A stretch of DNA of 64,000 nucleotides from Bacteroidia bacterium (GTDB lineage: Bacteria > Bacteroidota > Bacteroidia > SpSt-205). Both the position numbers and the translations under genes were made by a program. The notes below the pieces were generated by a model, which worked only from the letters and a program-made list of their open reading frames with translations, was not told where the DNA came from and searched no databases. The stretch spans positions 211,425-275,424 of the forward strand of contig JANXCX010000024.1 in assembly GCA_025059535.1 (NCBI GenBank), written 5' to 3'. Positions 40,927-50,403 of the stretch are shown piece by piece. Each line of letters opens with the position of its first letter. Positions within the stretch are counted from its first letter, which is position 1.

Positions 40927-43464
40927 TTATTCAAAAATCACCTTCATTTCTACGCGTCGGTTACGCGCGCGCCCTTCAGGCGTTGCATTAGAGGCGATGG
41001 GGCGAAGGGGACCAAAATACTCTACTACAAACCGGTGCGCTGAAACTCCCTTGGAGACCAGATAGTTGCGCACGGCCTCTGCCCGCTCTTTAGAAAGGCG
41101 CATGTTATACTCTAATCCGCCCTGGTTATCCGTATGACCAGAGATCTTGAGGTTATAGGTGGGATTTTCCAGCAGAAGATTCGCCAGCGAGTCTAGGTAA
41201 GGGAAGGAGCGGGGGCGGATGATAGCCTTAGCCGTTTCAAACTCTAAGTTGCGGAAGGCCATGTCTAAGATGCGCTTTTGTTCCTTGGGGATTTCGGGGC
41301 AGCCGCGGTTAGCCCGAGGGCCGGGCGTAAAGGGACAGTCGTCTTCTTTATCTGGCACACCGTCCGAGTCCTGATCTGCGTAAGGGCAGCCTTTATTATC
41401 CGGCGGGCCGGCTTCGGTGGGACAGCGGTCTTGGTTATCAGGCAGACTGTCGCCATCGGAGTCAGGGCAGCCTTGGTAGGCTAAGGGACCTGGCTGACGT
41501 GGGCAGGCATCCTCTTTATCGGGTATCCCATCGCCATCGCTATCGGGACACCCCTTGAAGGCGGCTAAGCCGGCTATCTGAGGGCATTCATCGGCTGCAT
41601 CCGTGATACCGTCGCCATCCGCATCGGGGCAGCCCTTCAAAGCTAGCACGCCCGCTACCTCGGGACATGCATCCTCCTGATCAGGTACGTTGTCCTCGTC
41701 CTTGTCGGGGCAACCTTTGAAGCGGGCTAGGCCAGGCGCCTCCGGACAATTATCCTCATGATCGGGAATGTTATCCCCATCCTTATCGGGACAGCCTTGA
41801 AGTTTAGCCAAACCGAACTGAACCGGGCAGGTATCCTCCTTATCGGGGATATCGTCGCCATCGGTATCGGGGCAGCCTTGAAACTTAGCCACGCCCGGGT
41901 CTAAGGGGCAGGCATCGTCCTTATCTGGGATGAGATCACCATCCGAGTCAGCACAGCCCTGATAGGCCCACCAGCCAGGCGTCTTGGGACAAAGGTCTTC
42001 GCGGTCCGGCACACCGTCCTTATCTCGGTCGCGCGGTACCCCCATAAAAGGTATGCCCAGCTTAAGGATTACATAAAAATCCAGCGTGCGGATAGCCTTC
42101 TGACCTATAAACCACCCAAGGCTATTAGAGCCCACGATTAGGGGACCGAATTTGATAGCAGCGCCCAGCAGTCGCTCCCCCAGACTATTTACACTAAATG
42201 GCACCCCTACAGTTAGGTAAGGGGTTTCAAAGCGCGGATAGATCGTAAAAGTTTGCGGCATACGCACATGTTCTACCCGCTGGCCCAGAGGCCAGGTAGC
42301 CATGCCCCCCACAAATAACGGGCCTATTAGGTGCCAATCCAGCTGGAAATTCAGGAGCGTCGGTAGTTGCACGAGAAAATTAGGGGCCGAATCCTGAATC
42401 CCAAAACGGCGTCGGAGCGTATCATTGAAATCACGGACGGAAGAAAACCTCACAGGCCGGATATACCACTCGTGCAGGGTATTCTGAACATTGTTCGGAT
42501 TGATTTCTATCTGATTGCTTAGAGGTCCTTTGACAAAACGCAGGCGTGAGCGAATATCCTGAACCGACACGCCTACCCGTAAGGCATAGCGCGTGCGATC
42601 ACGCCGCTCTAACCCAATGTAGCCTTCTGAATCATAGATATGGCGGTCATAGCGCGGGCGAAATTCATACACTATACCAATATCACCCCCCAAAGAGAAT
42701 ACAGTTTGTTCATCAAGAGGCCGATCGACCAGCTTAGTAATAATATCATAATCTACATTTTGCGCATGACCCCAGTAAAAGCGCGAGCCAGGCTCTATCG
42801 CCAGCGTATCATCGTTATAAAATTGGTAGCGGAAGCGGTATCTATCCACATAGAAGTAGGCCCCGTATATGCCGTGGAGGTATTTCAGCGTAGCGCCCAC
42901 TTTGAGAAGATGCGGACCGGTATTGAGCACTACCTGCGCATAGCTTAGGGCTACGTCGTAGTATCCCACGTACCGAAAACTTAGATCGCGCCCCTCTATC
43001 CAGGTATTCCAATAAGGCGGGTACTCCAGCTGTTCGTAGGCCAACTTGGCCAGAATGGGGTCTACGTTTATCAGGCTTATACGATTGCGTAGGCGTAGGT
43101 TCAACGCTAAGGCCGAGGTACGCCCCAGTGTGAGCAAAAAGCTGGGTAGAAGCACCTGATGCTCAAAAAATACCTGCTTCAGGCTGGGATCCTGATAGTA
43201 GTCCTCAAGGTAAGTCCGCCGAAAGTCGCCGGTATCAGCCAGCTGGCCGTAGTTTAGAAAATCATCCAGCAAACGCCGTTTGAAGCCTATGTAGTTATTG
43301 GTGAGGTTGAGACTTGTGCCCACCACCACGAGGTCAAATAGATAACGGCTATCGGCTAAGAGAGCAGGGTTGACATGAGCGTTTAAAACACCAGCCGAGG
43401 GCCCTAAGCTAAAGGGGTAATACTGCTGAGCCCATATAATTACGAAGGCCCCTAAAAGCCCCAT
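40927..43464 (-). CDS. Outer-membrane OmpA-family protein with nine TSP type-3 repeats
   Basis: An 845-aa exported protein in three parts. After a signal peptide (GAFVIIWAQ) comes a large beta-barrel-like region of about 460 residues (DUF5723-like; LLADSRYLFDL, many aromatic strand ends). Then come nine calcium-binding thrombospondin type-3 repeats of 27 residues (D-x-D-G-D-x-I-P-D-x-x-D-x-CP), and last a C-terminal OmpA peptidoglycan-binding domain (ISGHTDNQGG, RAEAVRNYLVSKGV, EGRARNRRVEM). It probably links outer membrane and cell wall, with the repeats as a rigid spacer. A -7 box ends 7 bases upstream. Confidence 0.9.
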   Translation of the reverse strand: MGLLGAFVIIWAQQYYPFSLGPSAGVLNAHVNPALLADSRYLFDLVVVGTSLNLTNNYIGFKRRLLDDFLNYGQLADTGDFRRTYLEDYYQDPSLKQVFFEHQVLLPSFLLTLGRTSALALNLRLRNRISLINVDPILAKLAYEQLEYPPYWNTWIEGRDLSFRYVGYYDVALSYAQVVLNTGPHLLKVGATLKYLHGIYGAYFYVDRYRFRYQFYNDDTLAIEPGSRFYWGHAQNVDYDIITKLVDRPLDEQTVFSLGGDIGIVYEFRPRYDRHIYDSEGYIGLERRDRTRYALRVGVSVQDIRSRLRFVKGPLSNQIEINPNNVQNTLHEWYIRPVRFSSVRDFNDTLRRRFGIQDSAPNFLVQLPTLLNFQLDWHLIGPLFVGGMATWPLGQRVEHVRMPQTFTIYPRFETPYLTVGVPFSVNSLGERLLGAAIKFGPLIVGSNSLGWFIGQKAIRTLDFYVILKLGIPFMGVPRDRDKDGVPDREDLCPKTPGWWAYQGCADSDGDLIPDKDDACPLDPGVAKFQGCPDTDGDDIPDKEDTCPVQFGLAKLQGCPDKDGDNIPDHEDNCPEAPGLARFKGCPDKDEDNVPDQEDACPEVAGVLALKGCPDADGDGITDAADECPQIAGLAAFKGCPDSDGDGIPDKEDACPRQPGPLAYQGCPDSDGDSLPDNQDRCPTEAGPPDNKGCPYADQDSDGVPDKEDDCPFTPGPRANRGCPEIPKEQKRILDMAFRNLEFETAKAIIRPRSFPYLDSLANLLLENPTYNLKISGHTDNQGGLEYNMRLSKERAEAVRNYLVSKGVSAHRFVVEYFGPLRPIASNATPEGRARNRRVEMKVIFE
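41296..42035 (-). repeat. Nine tandem 81-bp TSP3 coding repeats
   Basis: About 740 bp of diverged 81-base units coding the Asp-rich repeats of the OmpA-family gene. Each unit has one Cys near position 15 and one Cys near the end, giving regular pairs. Boundaries are approximate. Confidence 0.75.
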
Positions 43465-43471
43465 AGCTCTG

Positions 43472-43479
43472 CAAAGGTA
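43472..43479 (-). promoter_or_regulatory. -7 box TACCTTTG, OmpA/TSP3 gene
   Basis: Perfect match on the minus strand, ending 7 bases before the ATG at 43464. Confidence 0.6.
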
Positions 43480-43539
43480 GAATTCCTTTTGGTAGCTGCC
43501 CCAGAACCTGTCGGGCGTTAGAATATGTTTTGATTTCTT

Positions 43540-44268
43540 ATGAGGCTTTATAGGTTAGTTGGGCTAGGAGCTTTACTTTGGGGGCAGGTGGGGCGTCCTT
43601 GGCAAATAGGTTTCCAGATTGGTCCAAACATTCCGGCCTACCGGACGACGCAGCACGTAGATAAGGCGGTGACCCTACCGGGCTTTACGGCTGGCCTTGT
43701 TTTACGCTTTCCCCTCGCTGGTCCATTCTACTTTCAGAGCGGCCTATACTTCAATCGCCGCAGGTCCGCCTATCTCCTCACAGAGAGTACGCCAGAAGAC
43801 ACCGTGATAGGCCGCCTACGTGAGGAGTACATCGTTCATACTACCAACGATGGCCAACTCACCCTAGCACACCTAGAGCTACCTTGCCTTTTAGAGTGGA
43901 ACTTCCTCACGGCGGCCCATGGCCGGTCTTATTTCCTTAGCGGATTTCACTTAGGCTATCTGCTCTATAGCCGTAATGTGGGCACTACGCGCGTAGCTTT
44001 AGAAGGGCTGGATTTCCTACCTCTTTTCGGCTTTCCGCCTCAAACCCGCCTGATCGTAGCCGAAGGCCCAGTGGATAATACGCGCTTACGCTTTCGCCAG
44101 CCAGACCTTGGCGTATGGATGGGCGGCGGCAGCGCCCATAAAATGGGGCCTGGGCAAATGACCTTTGAACTGCGCTTTTTCACCGCCCTCATAAACATCC
44201 TCCAACGGCCCCTAAATCAGCGGTTCTACAACGGCTCGCTTATGCTTTTGATGGGGTATATCTTCTAG
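43540..44268 (+). CDS. Outer-membrane beta-barrel protein (PorT-like fold)
   Basis: A 242-aa exported protein with a signal peptide (LVGLGALLWGQ) and a series of alternating strands (WQIGFQIGPNIP, FTAGLVLRFPL, FYFQSGLYFNRR, LTLAHLELPCLLEW). It ends in a strand with terminal Phe (LMLLMGYIF). It fits the OMP beta-brl-2/PorT-like family of Bacteroidota. A role in type IX secretion is possible but cannot be claimed. Followed after 9 bases by the MFS gene. Confidence 0.7.
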   Translation: MRLYRLVGLGALLWGQVGRPWQIGFQIGPNIPAYRTTQHVDKAVTLPGFTAGLVLRFPLAGPFYFQSGLYFNRRRSAYLLTESTPEDTVIGRLREEYIVHTTNDGQLTLAHLELPCLLEWNFLTAAHGRSYFLSGFHLGYLLYSRNVGTTRVALEGLDFLPLFGFPPQTRLIVAEGPVDNTRLRFRQPDLGVWMGGGSAHKMGPGQMTFELRFFTALINILQRPLNQRFYNGSLMLLMGYIF

Positions 44269-44277
44269 CCCAGTCGC

Positions 44278-45699
44278 ATGGCTGCCTCTCAGAATGCCAG
44301 AGCGATATATTACACGCTGGGGGGGGTACTAACAGGCCTCTTTTTAGCCGCCTTGGACCAGACGATTGTAGCAATAGGGCTGCCTACTATTTTGGCTGAT
44401 TTAGGGGGCGAAAAGTGGTATGGCTGGGTAGGAGTGATGTATCTGGCGGGAAGCACCTTAGCGGCACCGCTTACGGGCCGCCTAGTGGAGATTTTTCCGC
44501 GCCGCCCTATCCTACTGAGCGCCCTAAGTCTATTTGGCTTGGGCTCTCTCCTGTGCGGCCTTGCCAACCATTTTGGTCTCCTCTTGATATTTCGGTTTAT
44601 TCAGGGCTCAGGCGGCGGCGCCCTATTTACTTTAGCCTTCACGACGCTGGCCTGGTTCTTCCCCCCGCGCCAGCGCAGCCGCTGGTCCGCCCTAATCGGC
44701 ATACTTTTCGGAACGGCCTCCGCTATAGGTCCCCTCTTAGGTGGCTACCTCACCCAGCACTTAGGCTGGCAATGGCTCTTTTGGATTAACCTACCTTTTC
44801 TCCTCTTGGGCCTGTATTTTATCTATCGCTATCTACCAGAGGAAGGGCCCTTTACGCCAGCCCCGCTTGATGTAGGTGGGCTGGTGCGTCTGGCAGGTTG
44901 GAGCCTACCCCTGCTACTCACCTTTTCCCTCTGGAACCTCTACGGTACGGCGGCTTTCCTTCCCAGCCTAGGGCTACTAAGCGTAGCCCTTCTCAGCCTT
45001 TACCTATGGATCAGATATGAGGCACGCCATCCCAGCCCACTTTTTGAGCTTCGGCTGGTGCGCGTGCCTACTTTCCGCCATGCGGCCGTGAGCGGCTTTT
45101 TATTCAGCGCCATTTTTTTAGGCGGCGTTACTTTTTTACCGCTTTACCTTCAGCGGGTTTTAGGCCTTGCGCCAGCTCAAAGTGGGCTCTGGCTTCTTAC
45201 CTTTACCCTTGGAGCGATGGTAAGCATAGGCCTTGTAGGCGCATGGGTAAGCCGCAGCGGACGCTATAAGCCCCTCCTTCTTGGCGCTAATATACTTCTT
45301 GCGATTTTGCTAGCGTTTGCGGCGGTGGCCTTGCCTCTTACCTATCGCACTTGGACTCTACCAGCAGCTATGATTGGAGCCGGGGCGGCCTTAGGTCCCT
45401 TTCAAGCCCTACTCAGCGTGATAGGCCAGAATGATGTGCCTTTGGAACGGATTGGCTCTGCTACCAGTGCGCTTCAGTTCATGCGCCAAATGGGCGGTAC
45501 GATAGGGCTGGCTTTCCTAAATACCCTTTATGGCTTAGGGAGTGCGGAAGGGCACATCGCCCGCGGCCTGCAGTGGGTCTTTGGCGGTAGTGTGGTTCTG
45601 GCGCTCCTACTCGGCCTTAGCGTCGCCCAACTCCCGGGGGGACGGCTCCGCACCCGTCATCTGGAAGCAGACCCTACCCGACACCCCCTCCCAGAATAA
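44278..45699 (+). CDS. MFS multidrug transporter, DHA2 (14-helix) family
   Basis: A 473-aa drug:proton antiporter-like protein of the EmrB/QacA type. It has LDQTIVAIGLPTI at helix 1, motif A in the helix 2-3 loop (GRLVEIFPRRP), and the antiporter motif C (GILFGTASAIGPLLGGYL). Hydrophobicity is compatible with 14 helices. Substrate unknown; no adjacent adaptor. Its 3' end overlaps the convergent glycosyltransferase gene by 43 bp. Confidence 0.88.
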   Translation: MAASQNARAIYYTLGGVLTGLFLAALDQTIVAIGLPTILADLGGEKWYGWVGVMYLAGSTLAAPLTGRLVEIFPRRPILLSALSLFGLGSLLCGLANHFGLLLIFRFIQGSGGGALFTLAFTTLAWFFPPRQRSRWSALIGILFGTASAIGPLLGGYLTQHLGWQWLFWINLPFLLLGLYFIYRYLPEEGPFTPAPLDVGGLVRLAGWSLPLLLTFSLWNLYGTAAFLPSLGLLSVALLSLYLWIRYEARHPSPLFELRLVRVPTFRHAAVSGFLFSAIFLGGVTFLPLYLQRVLGLAPAQSGLWLLTFTLGAMVSIGLVGAWVSRSGRYKPLLLGANILLAILLAFAAVALPLTYRTWTLPAAMIGAGAALGPFQALLSVIGQNDVPLERIGSATSALQFMRQMGGTIGLAFLNTLYGLGSAEGHIARGLQWVFGGSVVLALLLGLSVAQLPGGRLRTRHLEADPTRHPLPE

Positions 45700-47324
45700 A
45701 ACCTTTGCCGGTCCAACTCTAAAAATACATACCCGCCCTCCTGGCTAATTACGTGAAGGGGATACGCCTCTAAAAAAGGCTTATAGCGATCTACCCGACT
45801 GACGAAATAGTAGGCAAATGGCAAATCAGCTTCCCCCTTTAGGAGGAGGGTCTGAAAGGCCTCCACATCTTTGGTAAGATGGGGAGAGGTGTGGGGGTAC
45901 ATATTCCCATAAAAGAAGGTTATCGCCGTGCGGAAGCCTAAGGGCCACACGAGAGCCCCTTCACGGGCCTTAGCTTCGGTAAAGGCGCGCAGTGGCCCCT
46001 GCGTATAGGCTTCTATGCGCGGGGCAAAGCTGCTAAGAGCTAGAATTTCCCAAATTATGAGCACAATACCTAAACCGAATAGACGCTGATGGGGCTTAAT
46101 TGATAAAAGGCTTATAAGGGAGATACCGGCTATTAGAAGAATTCCCATCCACCCTTCGCTTCCTTGCCAGTTGAGAGGGGTATTTTGAAGAGCGGCTTGG
46201 GCGAAGGGGTCTCGGATCAGCCCTTCCCAAAGGTGGCGCTGGGTCATGAGCCAGCCTAGAAGTACGGTGCAAAAGCCTAAAAGAATTCCCCCGGCGGCTA
46301 CGCTTGGCCAGCCCCAGCGCCGAAGCCAGCCCTGCTCCTCCTGTCCCACCCGCGCGCCTAAGTAGGCAATTCCATAGTAGGCCAGAGAGGAGTAATGGAT
46401 AATTTTCGTTTGCACGAGGCTAAATAGGAGTATGGTCCAGCCGGTGAGAAAGAGAAGCCCTTGAGCGGGCAGGGGGAAGTGGCGCAGGTGCCAACCGCGC
46501 AAGGCCCAGACAGAAGCGGGAAACATGCCTACCAGAAGCACGACGAGGTGATAGTACCAGGGGCCTTTGTGGCCGCCAAAAGGTCGCAGGAAAAGCCCCA
46601 GCTGATAGTCCCAGAAGTCGCGCAGGACGCCAGCTTTGCCGCTTAAGGTCATGGCCACCAGCCAGCCGCCCACAAGGAGAAGATAGGGAACAATTGCCCC
46701 AAGGGCCACCCGAAAGCCCGCTCTTATTTTACGCCGCCACACCCCTACGCTAGCCACGGCTAGGGCAGGCAAACCCAACCCCACAGGCCCTTTTACCAGT
46801 GTGGCCAGGCCAGTAAGCACCCCGAAGGTTATCCCCGCGCGCAAAGGGGAAGAGACCAAGCCTTGAACCCCCACTACGGTAGCTAAAAGCATAAGGAGAT
46901 TGAAAGTGGGGTCTATAATCGCACTGCGCGCATAGAAGGAGGGAAGCAGCGAAATGGCATACAAAAAGAGCCAGGTCAGTCCGAATACCTCACCGTGCCA
47001 GCGCGCGCCTAGCCTAAAGAGCATAGCAAGCGTTAGCCCCCCTACTACGATATTCGGAAAGCGTGCGCCAAAGCTTCCTACCCCCCATAGGTCAAAGCTG
47101 AGCGACTGCAGCCAGAAGAACCCCGGCGGCTTCTCCCAAAAGGGTAAAAAAGCCATCTGCGCATAGAAATAATTGCGTGTTACCCACATCTCTCGGCTGC
47201 ATTCGGCGTAGGTGGTCTCATCTAGGTCAAAGAGGGGAACTCGCCCAATTCCAATTAGCCAGAAAAGCGGAAAGAACAAGACGAGAATAAAGGCTATTCT
47301 ACGGATGTGCCGGCGCGAGGACAT
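45657..47324 (-). CDS. ArnT/PMT-like glycosyltransferase (GT39 family)
   Basis: A 555-aa integral membrane protein with about a dozen hydrophobic segments. The first periplasmic loop has the acidic motif FDLDETTYAECSREM expected of the GT-C catalytic site, followed by EKPPGFFWLQSL. Such proteins move a sugar from a lipid carrier to lipid A, protein or another lipid. It starts inside the asd gene (26 bp overlap) and follows recA-asd. The C-terminal domain is soluble and small. Confidence 0.85.
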   Translation of the reverse strand: MSSRRHIRRIAFILVLFFPLFWLIGIGRVPLFDLDETTYAECSREMWVTRNYFYAQMAFLPFWEKPPGFFWLQSLSFDLWGVGSFGARFPNIVVGGLTLAMLFRLGARWHGEVFGLTWLFLYAISLLPSFYARSAIIDPTFNLLMLLATVVGVQGLVSSPLRAGITFGVLTGLATLVKGPVGLGLPALAVASVGVWRRKIRAGFRVALGAIVPYLLLVGGWLVAMTLSGKAGVLRDFWDYQLGLFLRPFGGHKGPWYYHLVVLLVGMFPASVWALRGWHLRHFPLPAQGLLFLTGWTILLFSLVQTKIIHYSSLAYYGIAYLGARVGQEEQGWLRRWGWPSVAAGGILLGFCTVLLGWLMTQRHLWEGLIRDPFAQAALQNTPLNWQGSEGWMGILLIAGISLISLLSIKPHQRLFGLGIVLIIWEILALSSFAPRIEAYTQGPLRAFTEAKAREGALVWPLGFRTAITFFYGNMYPHTSPHLTKDVEAFQTLLLKGEADLPFAYYFVSRVDRYKPFLEAYPLHVISQEGGYVFLELDRQRFYSGRGCRVGSASR

Positions 47325-48288
47325 GCTGGGCGATTTGCAGAGCGTTAGTAGCAGCCCCCTTACGGAGATTGTCTGCTACGATCCAGAGGTTTAGGCCGTT
47401 GGGGTGAGAAGTATCGCGACGCAGCCGCCCCACAAATACCTTATCTTGCCCGCCTACATAGCGCGGCATGGGGTAATAGGCGCGCGCCGGTTCGTCTTGT
47501 AGGATTATACCCGGGGCTTCGGCAAGTAAGGCCCGCACCCTCTCTAGCGGGGCCGCCTCTTTGAGGGTAACATTTACGCTCACGCTATGGCCACCTAGAA
47601 CAGGCACACGTACGGCTGTAGCCGTAATGGCCAAATCAGGGAGAGCTAGGATTTTGCGCGACTCGCGGATAATTTTCCACTCCTCCCGCGTATAGCCCTC
47701 TTCGGTGAATTCGTCGCACTGGGGTAGGCAGTTGAGGTCTATGGGGTGTGGGTAGGGGGTAAAGGGCGGCGTGCGCCCTTCGCGTTCGGCGAGAAGCTGG
47801 GCCACGCCCTTTTGGCCCGTGCCCGTTACGGCTTGATAGGTAGAAACCACGACGCGCTCCAATCCAAATTCCCGCGCTAGCGGCGCTAAGACTACCACTA
47901 GTTGGATAGTAGTACAATTCGGATTAGCGATAAGGCGATGGCCCTGCACGCAGGCCATATTTACTTCGGGCACTACTAAGGGCACATCAGGCTCAAGCCG
48001 CCAAGCGGAGGAGTTATCTATTACCAGGCAGCCTTTTTCCACGAACTTTTTCGCCCAGGCTGCACTTACTGTGGCCCCTGCGGAGAAAAAGACTAAATCT
48101 AATGGCAGCTCCAGCAGCGCCTCTATGGGAAGGACTTCCAGGCTGCCCCCACGAAAGGGCAGCTTTTTCCCTACCGAAGCGGGCGAAGCCGCCGCATACA
48201 CTTCCGCTCGGTCAAAGCCAAAAAGCGGGAGAGCCTGTAAAAACGTACGACCTACCAGCCCCGTAGCCCCTACTAGGCCGATTCGCAT
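47299..48288 (-). CDS. asd: Aspartate-semialdehyde dehydrogenase
   Basis: NADP-dependent reduction of aspartyl phosphate to aspartate semialdehyde, the branch point to lysine, diaminopimelate, threonine and methionine. 329 aa. The nucleotide site GATGLVGRTF is at residues 7-16, catalytic Cys125 is in NPNCTTIQL, TYQAVTGTGQKG follows, and the acid/base His is in LGGHSVSVNV. It lies 12 bp after recA and overlaps the next gene by 26 bp. Confidence 0.95.
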   Translation of the reverse strand: MRIGLVGATGLVGRTFLQALPLFGFDRAEVYAAASPASVGKKLPFRGGSLEVLPIEALLELPLDLVFFSAGATVSAAWAKKFVEKGCLVIDNSSAWRLEPDVPLVVPEVNMACVQGHRLIANPNCTTIQLVVVLAPLAREFGLERVVVSTYQAVTGTGQKGVAQLLAEREGRTPPFTPYPHPIDLNCLPQCDEFTEEGYTREEWKIIRESRKILALPDLAITATAVRVPVLGGHSVSVNVTLKEAAPLERVRALLAEAPGIILQDEPARAYYPMPRYVGGQDKVFVGRLRRDTSHPNGLNLWIVADNLRKGAATNALQIAQHVLAPAHP

Positions 48289-48300
48289 GAGGCGCCCCTC

Positions 48301-49377
48301 TTATTCTGGTTCTAAGCCAAAGTCCTCTATCGGTGAAGCGGCTACCTGTAAATCACTGGCCTGAAGGAGAAGGGGCCGAATCTGCGTCTCCAGCTCCCCA
48401 GTTAGCTCGGGATGGTCCCGCAGAAAGGTGCGCAGGTTCTCGCGCCCTTGGGCTAGGCGCTGCCCTTTATAGCTGAACCACGAGCCCGCCTTCTGAATCA
48501 CGCCCAGTTGCACGCCAAGGTCTATTATCTCGCCTATTTTTGAAATACCTTCGCCATAGAGAATGTCAAATTCAGCAGATTTGAAGGGGGGGGCTACTTT
48601 GTTTTTGACTACTTTTACGCGTACGCGGTGTCCGATTATATCGGCGCCTTCTTTGATGGCGGCGATGCGGCGCACATCCAGCCGCACCGAGGCATAGAAC
48701 TTAAGCGCATTACCGCCCGTAGTCGTTTCGGTAGGGCCATACATGGCCATACCCCCAATTTTTTCCCGTAGCTGGTTGATGAAGATAGCGATGCAGCGGG
48801 TTTTAGAAATGCTGGCGGTCAGCTTACGCAGGGCCTGCGACATAAGGCGCGCTTGAAGGCCCATTTTAGCATCGCCCATTTCACCTTCCAGCTCCGCCTT
48901 GGGTACAAGGGCCGCTACCGAATCTATAACTACCACCTCTACCGCTCCTGACCGAATAAGTGAGTCCGCGATTTCTAGCGCCTGTTCCCCATAATCCGGC
49001 TGGGAAATAATTAGGAGATGCGTGTTGATACCTAACTTTTGGGCGTAGAGGGGGTCAAAGGCGTGCTCGGCATCAATAAAAGCGGCTACGCCACCTTGTT
49101 TATTGGCCTCAGCGATCGCATGGAGAGCCAGCGTAGTCTTGCCCGAAGCCTCGGGACCATAGATTTCTACAATGCGCCCGCGCGGCAGCCCACCTACCCC
49201 TAACGCCGCATCTAAAGCCAGCGAACCCGTAGAGATAACCTCTATACTCTGATCGCCGCGTTCATCCAAGCGCATTACGGCGCCTTTTCCGTACTCCTTT
49301 TCTAATCGCTGGAGCGTAGCTTGAAGGATTTTATGACGCTCTTCGGCGGAGGGAGCGGCATTCTTGTCGGCGCTCAT
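48301..49377 (-). CDS. recA: Recombinase RecA
   Basis: Strand-exchange and SOS co-protease, 358 aa. Walker A GPEASGKT is at 74-81, Walker [11 protein letters not shown] follows, then L1/L2 regions with INQLREKIG and the [20 protein letters not shown] segment. The N-terminal helix is normal. A perfect -7 box ends 8 bases upstream and lies over the start codon of the divergent FAH gene (15 bp between the two start codons). No LexA-box-like sequence was seen in that tiny gap. Confidence 0.97.
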   Translation of the reverse strand: MSADKNAAPSAEERHKILQATLQRLEKEYGKGAVMRLDERGDQSIEVISTGSLALDAALGVGGLPRGRIVEIYGPEASGKTTLALHAIAEANKQGGVAAFIDAEHAFDPLYAQKLGINTHLLIISQPDYGEQALEIADSLIRSGAVEVVVIDSVAALVPKAELEGEMGDAKMGLQARLMSQALRKLTASISKTRCIAIFINQLREKIGGMAMYGPTETTTGGNALKFYASVRLDVRRIAAIKEGADIIGHRVRVKVVKNKVAPPFKSAEFDILYGEGISKIGEIIDLGVQLGVIQKAGSWFSYKGQRLAQGRENLRTFLRDHPELTGELETQIRPLLLQASDLQVAASPIEDFGLEPE

Positions 49378-49384
49378 ATCTTTG
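49377..49384 (+). promoter_or_regulatory. -7 box TATCTTTG, FAH gene; overlaps recA start codon
   Basis: Perfect match ending 8 bases before the ATG at 49393. Its first base is the first base of the recA ATG on the other strand. Confidence 0.6.
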
Positions 49385-49385
49385 C

Positions 49386-49393
49386 CAAAGGTA
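49386..49393 (-). promoter_or_regulatory. -7 box TACCTTTG, recA; overlaps FAH start codon
   Basis: Perfect match on the minus strand ending 8 bases before the recA ATG at 49377. Its first base is the complement of the A of the FAH ATG at 49393. One base separates it from the opposing box. Confidence 0.6.
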
Positions 49394-50385
49394 TGAAGTT
49401 TGTACGCTTTGTGTGGCAGGGGGAGGTAGCTTTAGGCCTACTTAGTCGGGATGAGCAGTTTGTCCTATCGCTAACGGCCGTGGCGCGTGTTACGGGTCGG
49501 GATTTCCCTTTCACCACTTTAGAGCAGTATTTAGCCTATCGGCTGCCCTATGAAGCATGGGTAGAATGGATAGCCCGCCGCTATCATGAACGGGGAGATT
49601 TTGAGGAGCTTCAAGTGCCCTATGCGGTGGTACGGATACTTTCGCCCTTAGCTCAGCCTCCTACGCTACGGGACGGATATGCCTTCCGCCAGCATGTGGA
49701 AGCCGCCCGACGCAGCCGCGGCCTGCCCATGGTACCTGAGTTTGACCAGTTTCCCGTATTCTACTTTTCCAATCCCTTTGCCGTTACAGGGCCGGGCCCC
49801 ATTTATGTGGAGGAGCGCCATTTAGAAAAGTTGGACTTTGAGTTAGAGGTGGCGGTAGTATTGGGCAAGTCGGGGCGCAATATTCCGGCACAGCGGGCCG
49901 ATGAATATATTTTCGGCTACCTTCTAATGAATGATTGGAGCGCACGCGCGCTCCAGGCAGCGGAAATGAAGCTAAATCTGGGCCCAGCTAAAGGTAAGGA
50001 CTTCGCTACGAGTCTGGGGCCGTGGGTAGTTACGCCGGACGAGCTGGCGCCCTATGAGACGGCTCCGCCGTCGGGCCACGTTGGCCGTACTTACCGAATC
50101 GCTCTTCAAGCGGAGCTCAATAACCAGCCAATTAGCTACGGTTACCTTTCGGATATGAGTTGGACTTTTGCGGAGATCCTTGAGCGCGTAAGCTATGGAG
50201 TGGAGGTGCGCCCGGGTGAGGTGATTGGGTCAGGTACCGTAGGTACAGGCTGCCTTCTGGAAATCAATAGTACGCGCCGGCTAGAGGACCCTACCGCCAC
50301 CGAAAGGTGGCTTCAAGTAGGCGATGAGGTGCTTCTCATCGGCCAAGAGCTGGGCATGCTCCGCAATACGATTTGCCGGGCTTAA
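49393..50385 (+). CDS. Fumarylacetoacetate-hydrolase-family protein
   Basis: A 330-aa C-C bond hydrolase or decarboxylase of the FAH family. The core has [18 protein letters not shown] with acidic metal ligands, [18 protein letters not shown] and [22 protein letters not shown]. The C-terminal part ends [13 protein letters not shown] and VLLIGQELG. Larger than simple ureidoglycolate-lyase types, and similar to the fumarylacetoacetase of tyrosine breakdown, but no other catabolic gene is near. ATG 49393 is chosen from the -7 box and the natural [10 protein letters not shown] start. Confidence 0.85.
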   Translation: MKFVRFVWQGEVALGLLSRDEQFVLSLTAVARVTGRDFPFTTLEQYLAYRLPYEAWVEWIARRYHERGDFEELQVPYAVVRILSPLAQPPTLRDGYAFRQHVEAARRSRGLPMVPEFDQFPVFYFSNPFAVTGPGPIYVEERHLEKLDFELEVAVVLGKSGRNIPAQRADEYIFGYLLMNDWSARALQAAEMKLNLGPAKGKDFATSLGPWVVTPDELAPYETAPPSGHVGRTYRIALQAELNNQPISYGYLSDMSWTFAEILERVSYGVEVRPGEVIGSGTVGTGCLLEINSTRRLEDPTATERWLQVGDEVLLIGQELGMLRNTICRA

Positions 50386-50387
50386 GG

Positions 50388-50395
50388 TATTTTTG
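50388..50395 (+). promoter_or_regulatory. -7 box TATTTTTG, gcvH
   Basis: Perfect match ending 8 bases before the gcvH ATG at 50404; only 2 bases separate it from the previous stop. Confidence 0.55.
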
Positions 50396-50403
50396 CTCAG
50401 TTC

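Noticed and set aside
41265-42035. Regular repeats in this stretch could suggest a CRISPR array
   Set aside because: Units are 81-bp diverged coding repeats of a TSP3 domain without unique spacers.
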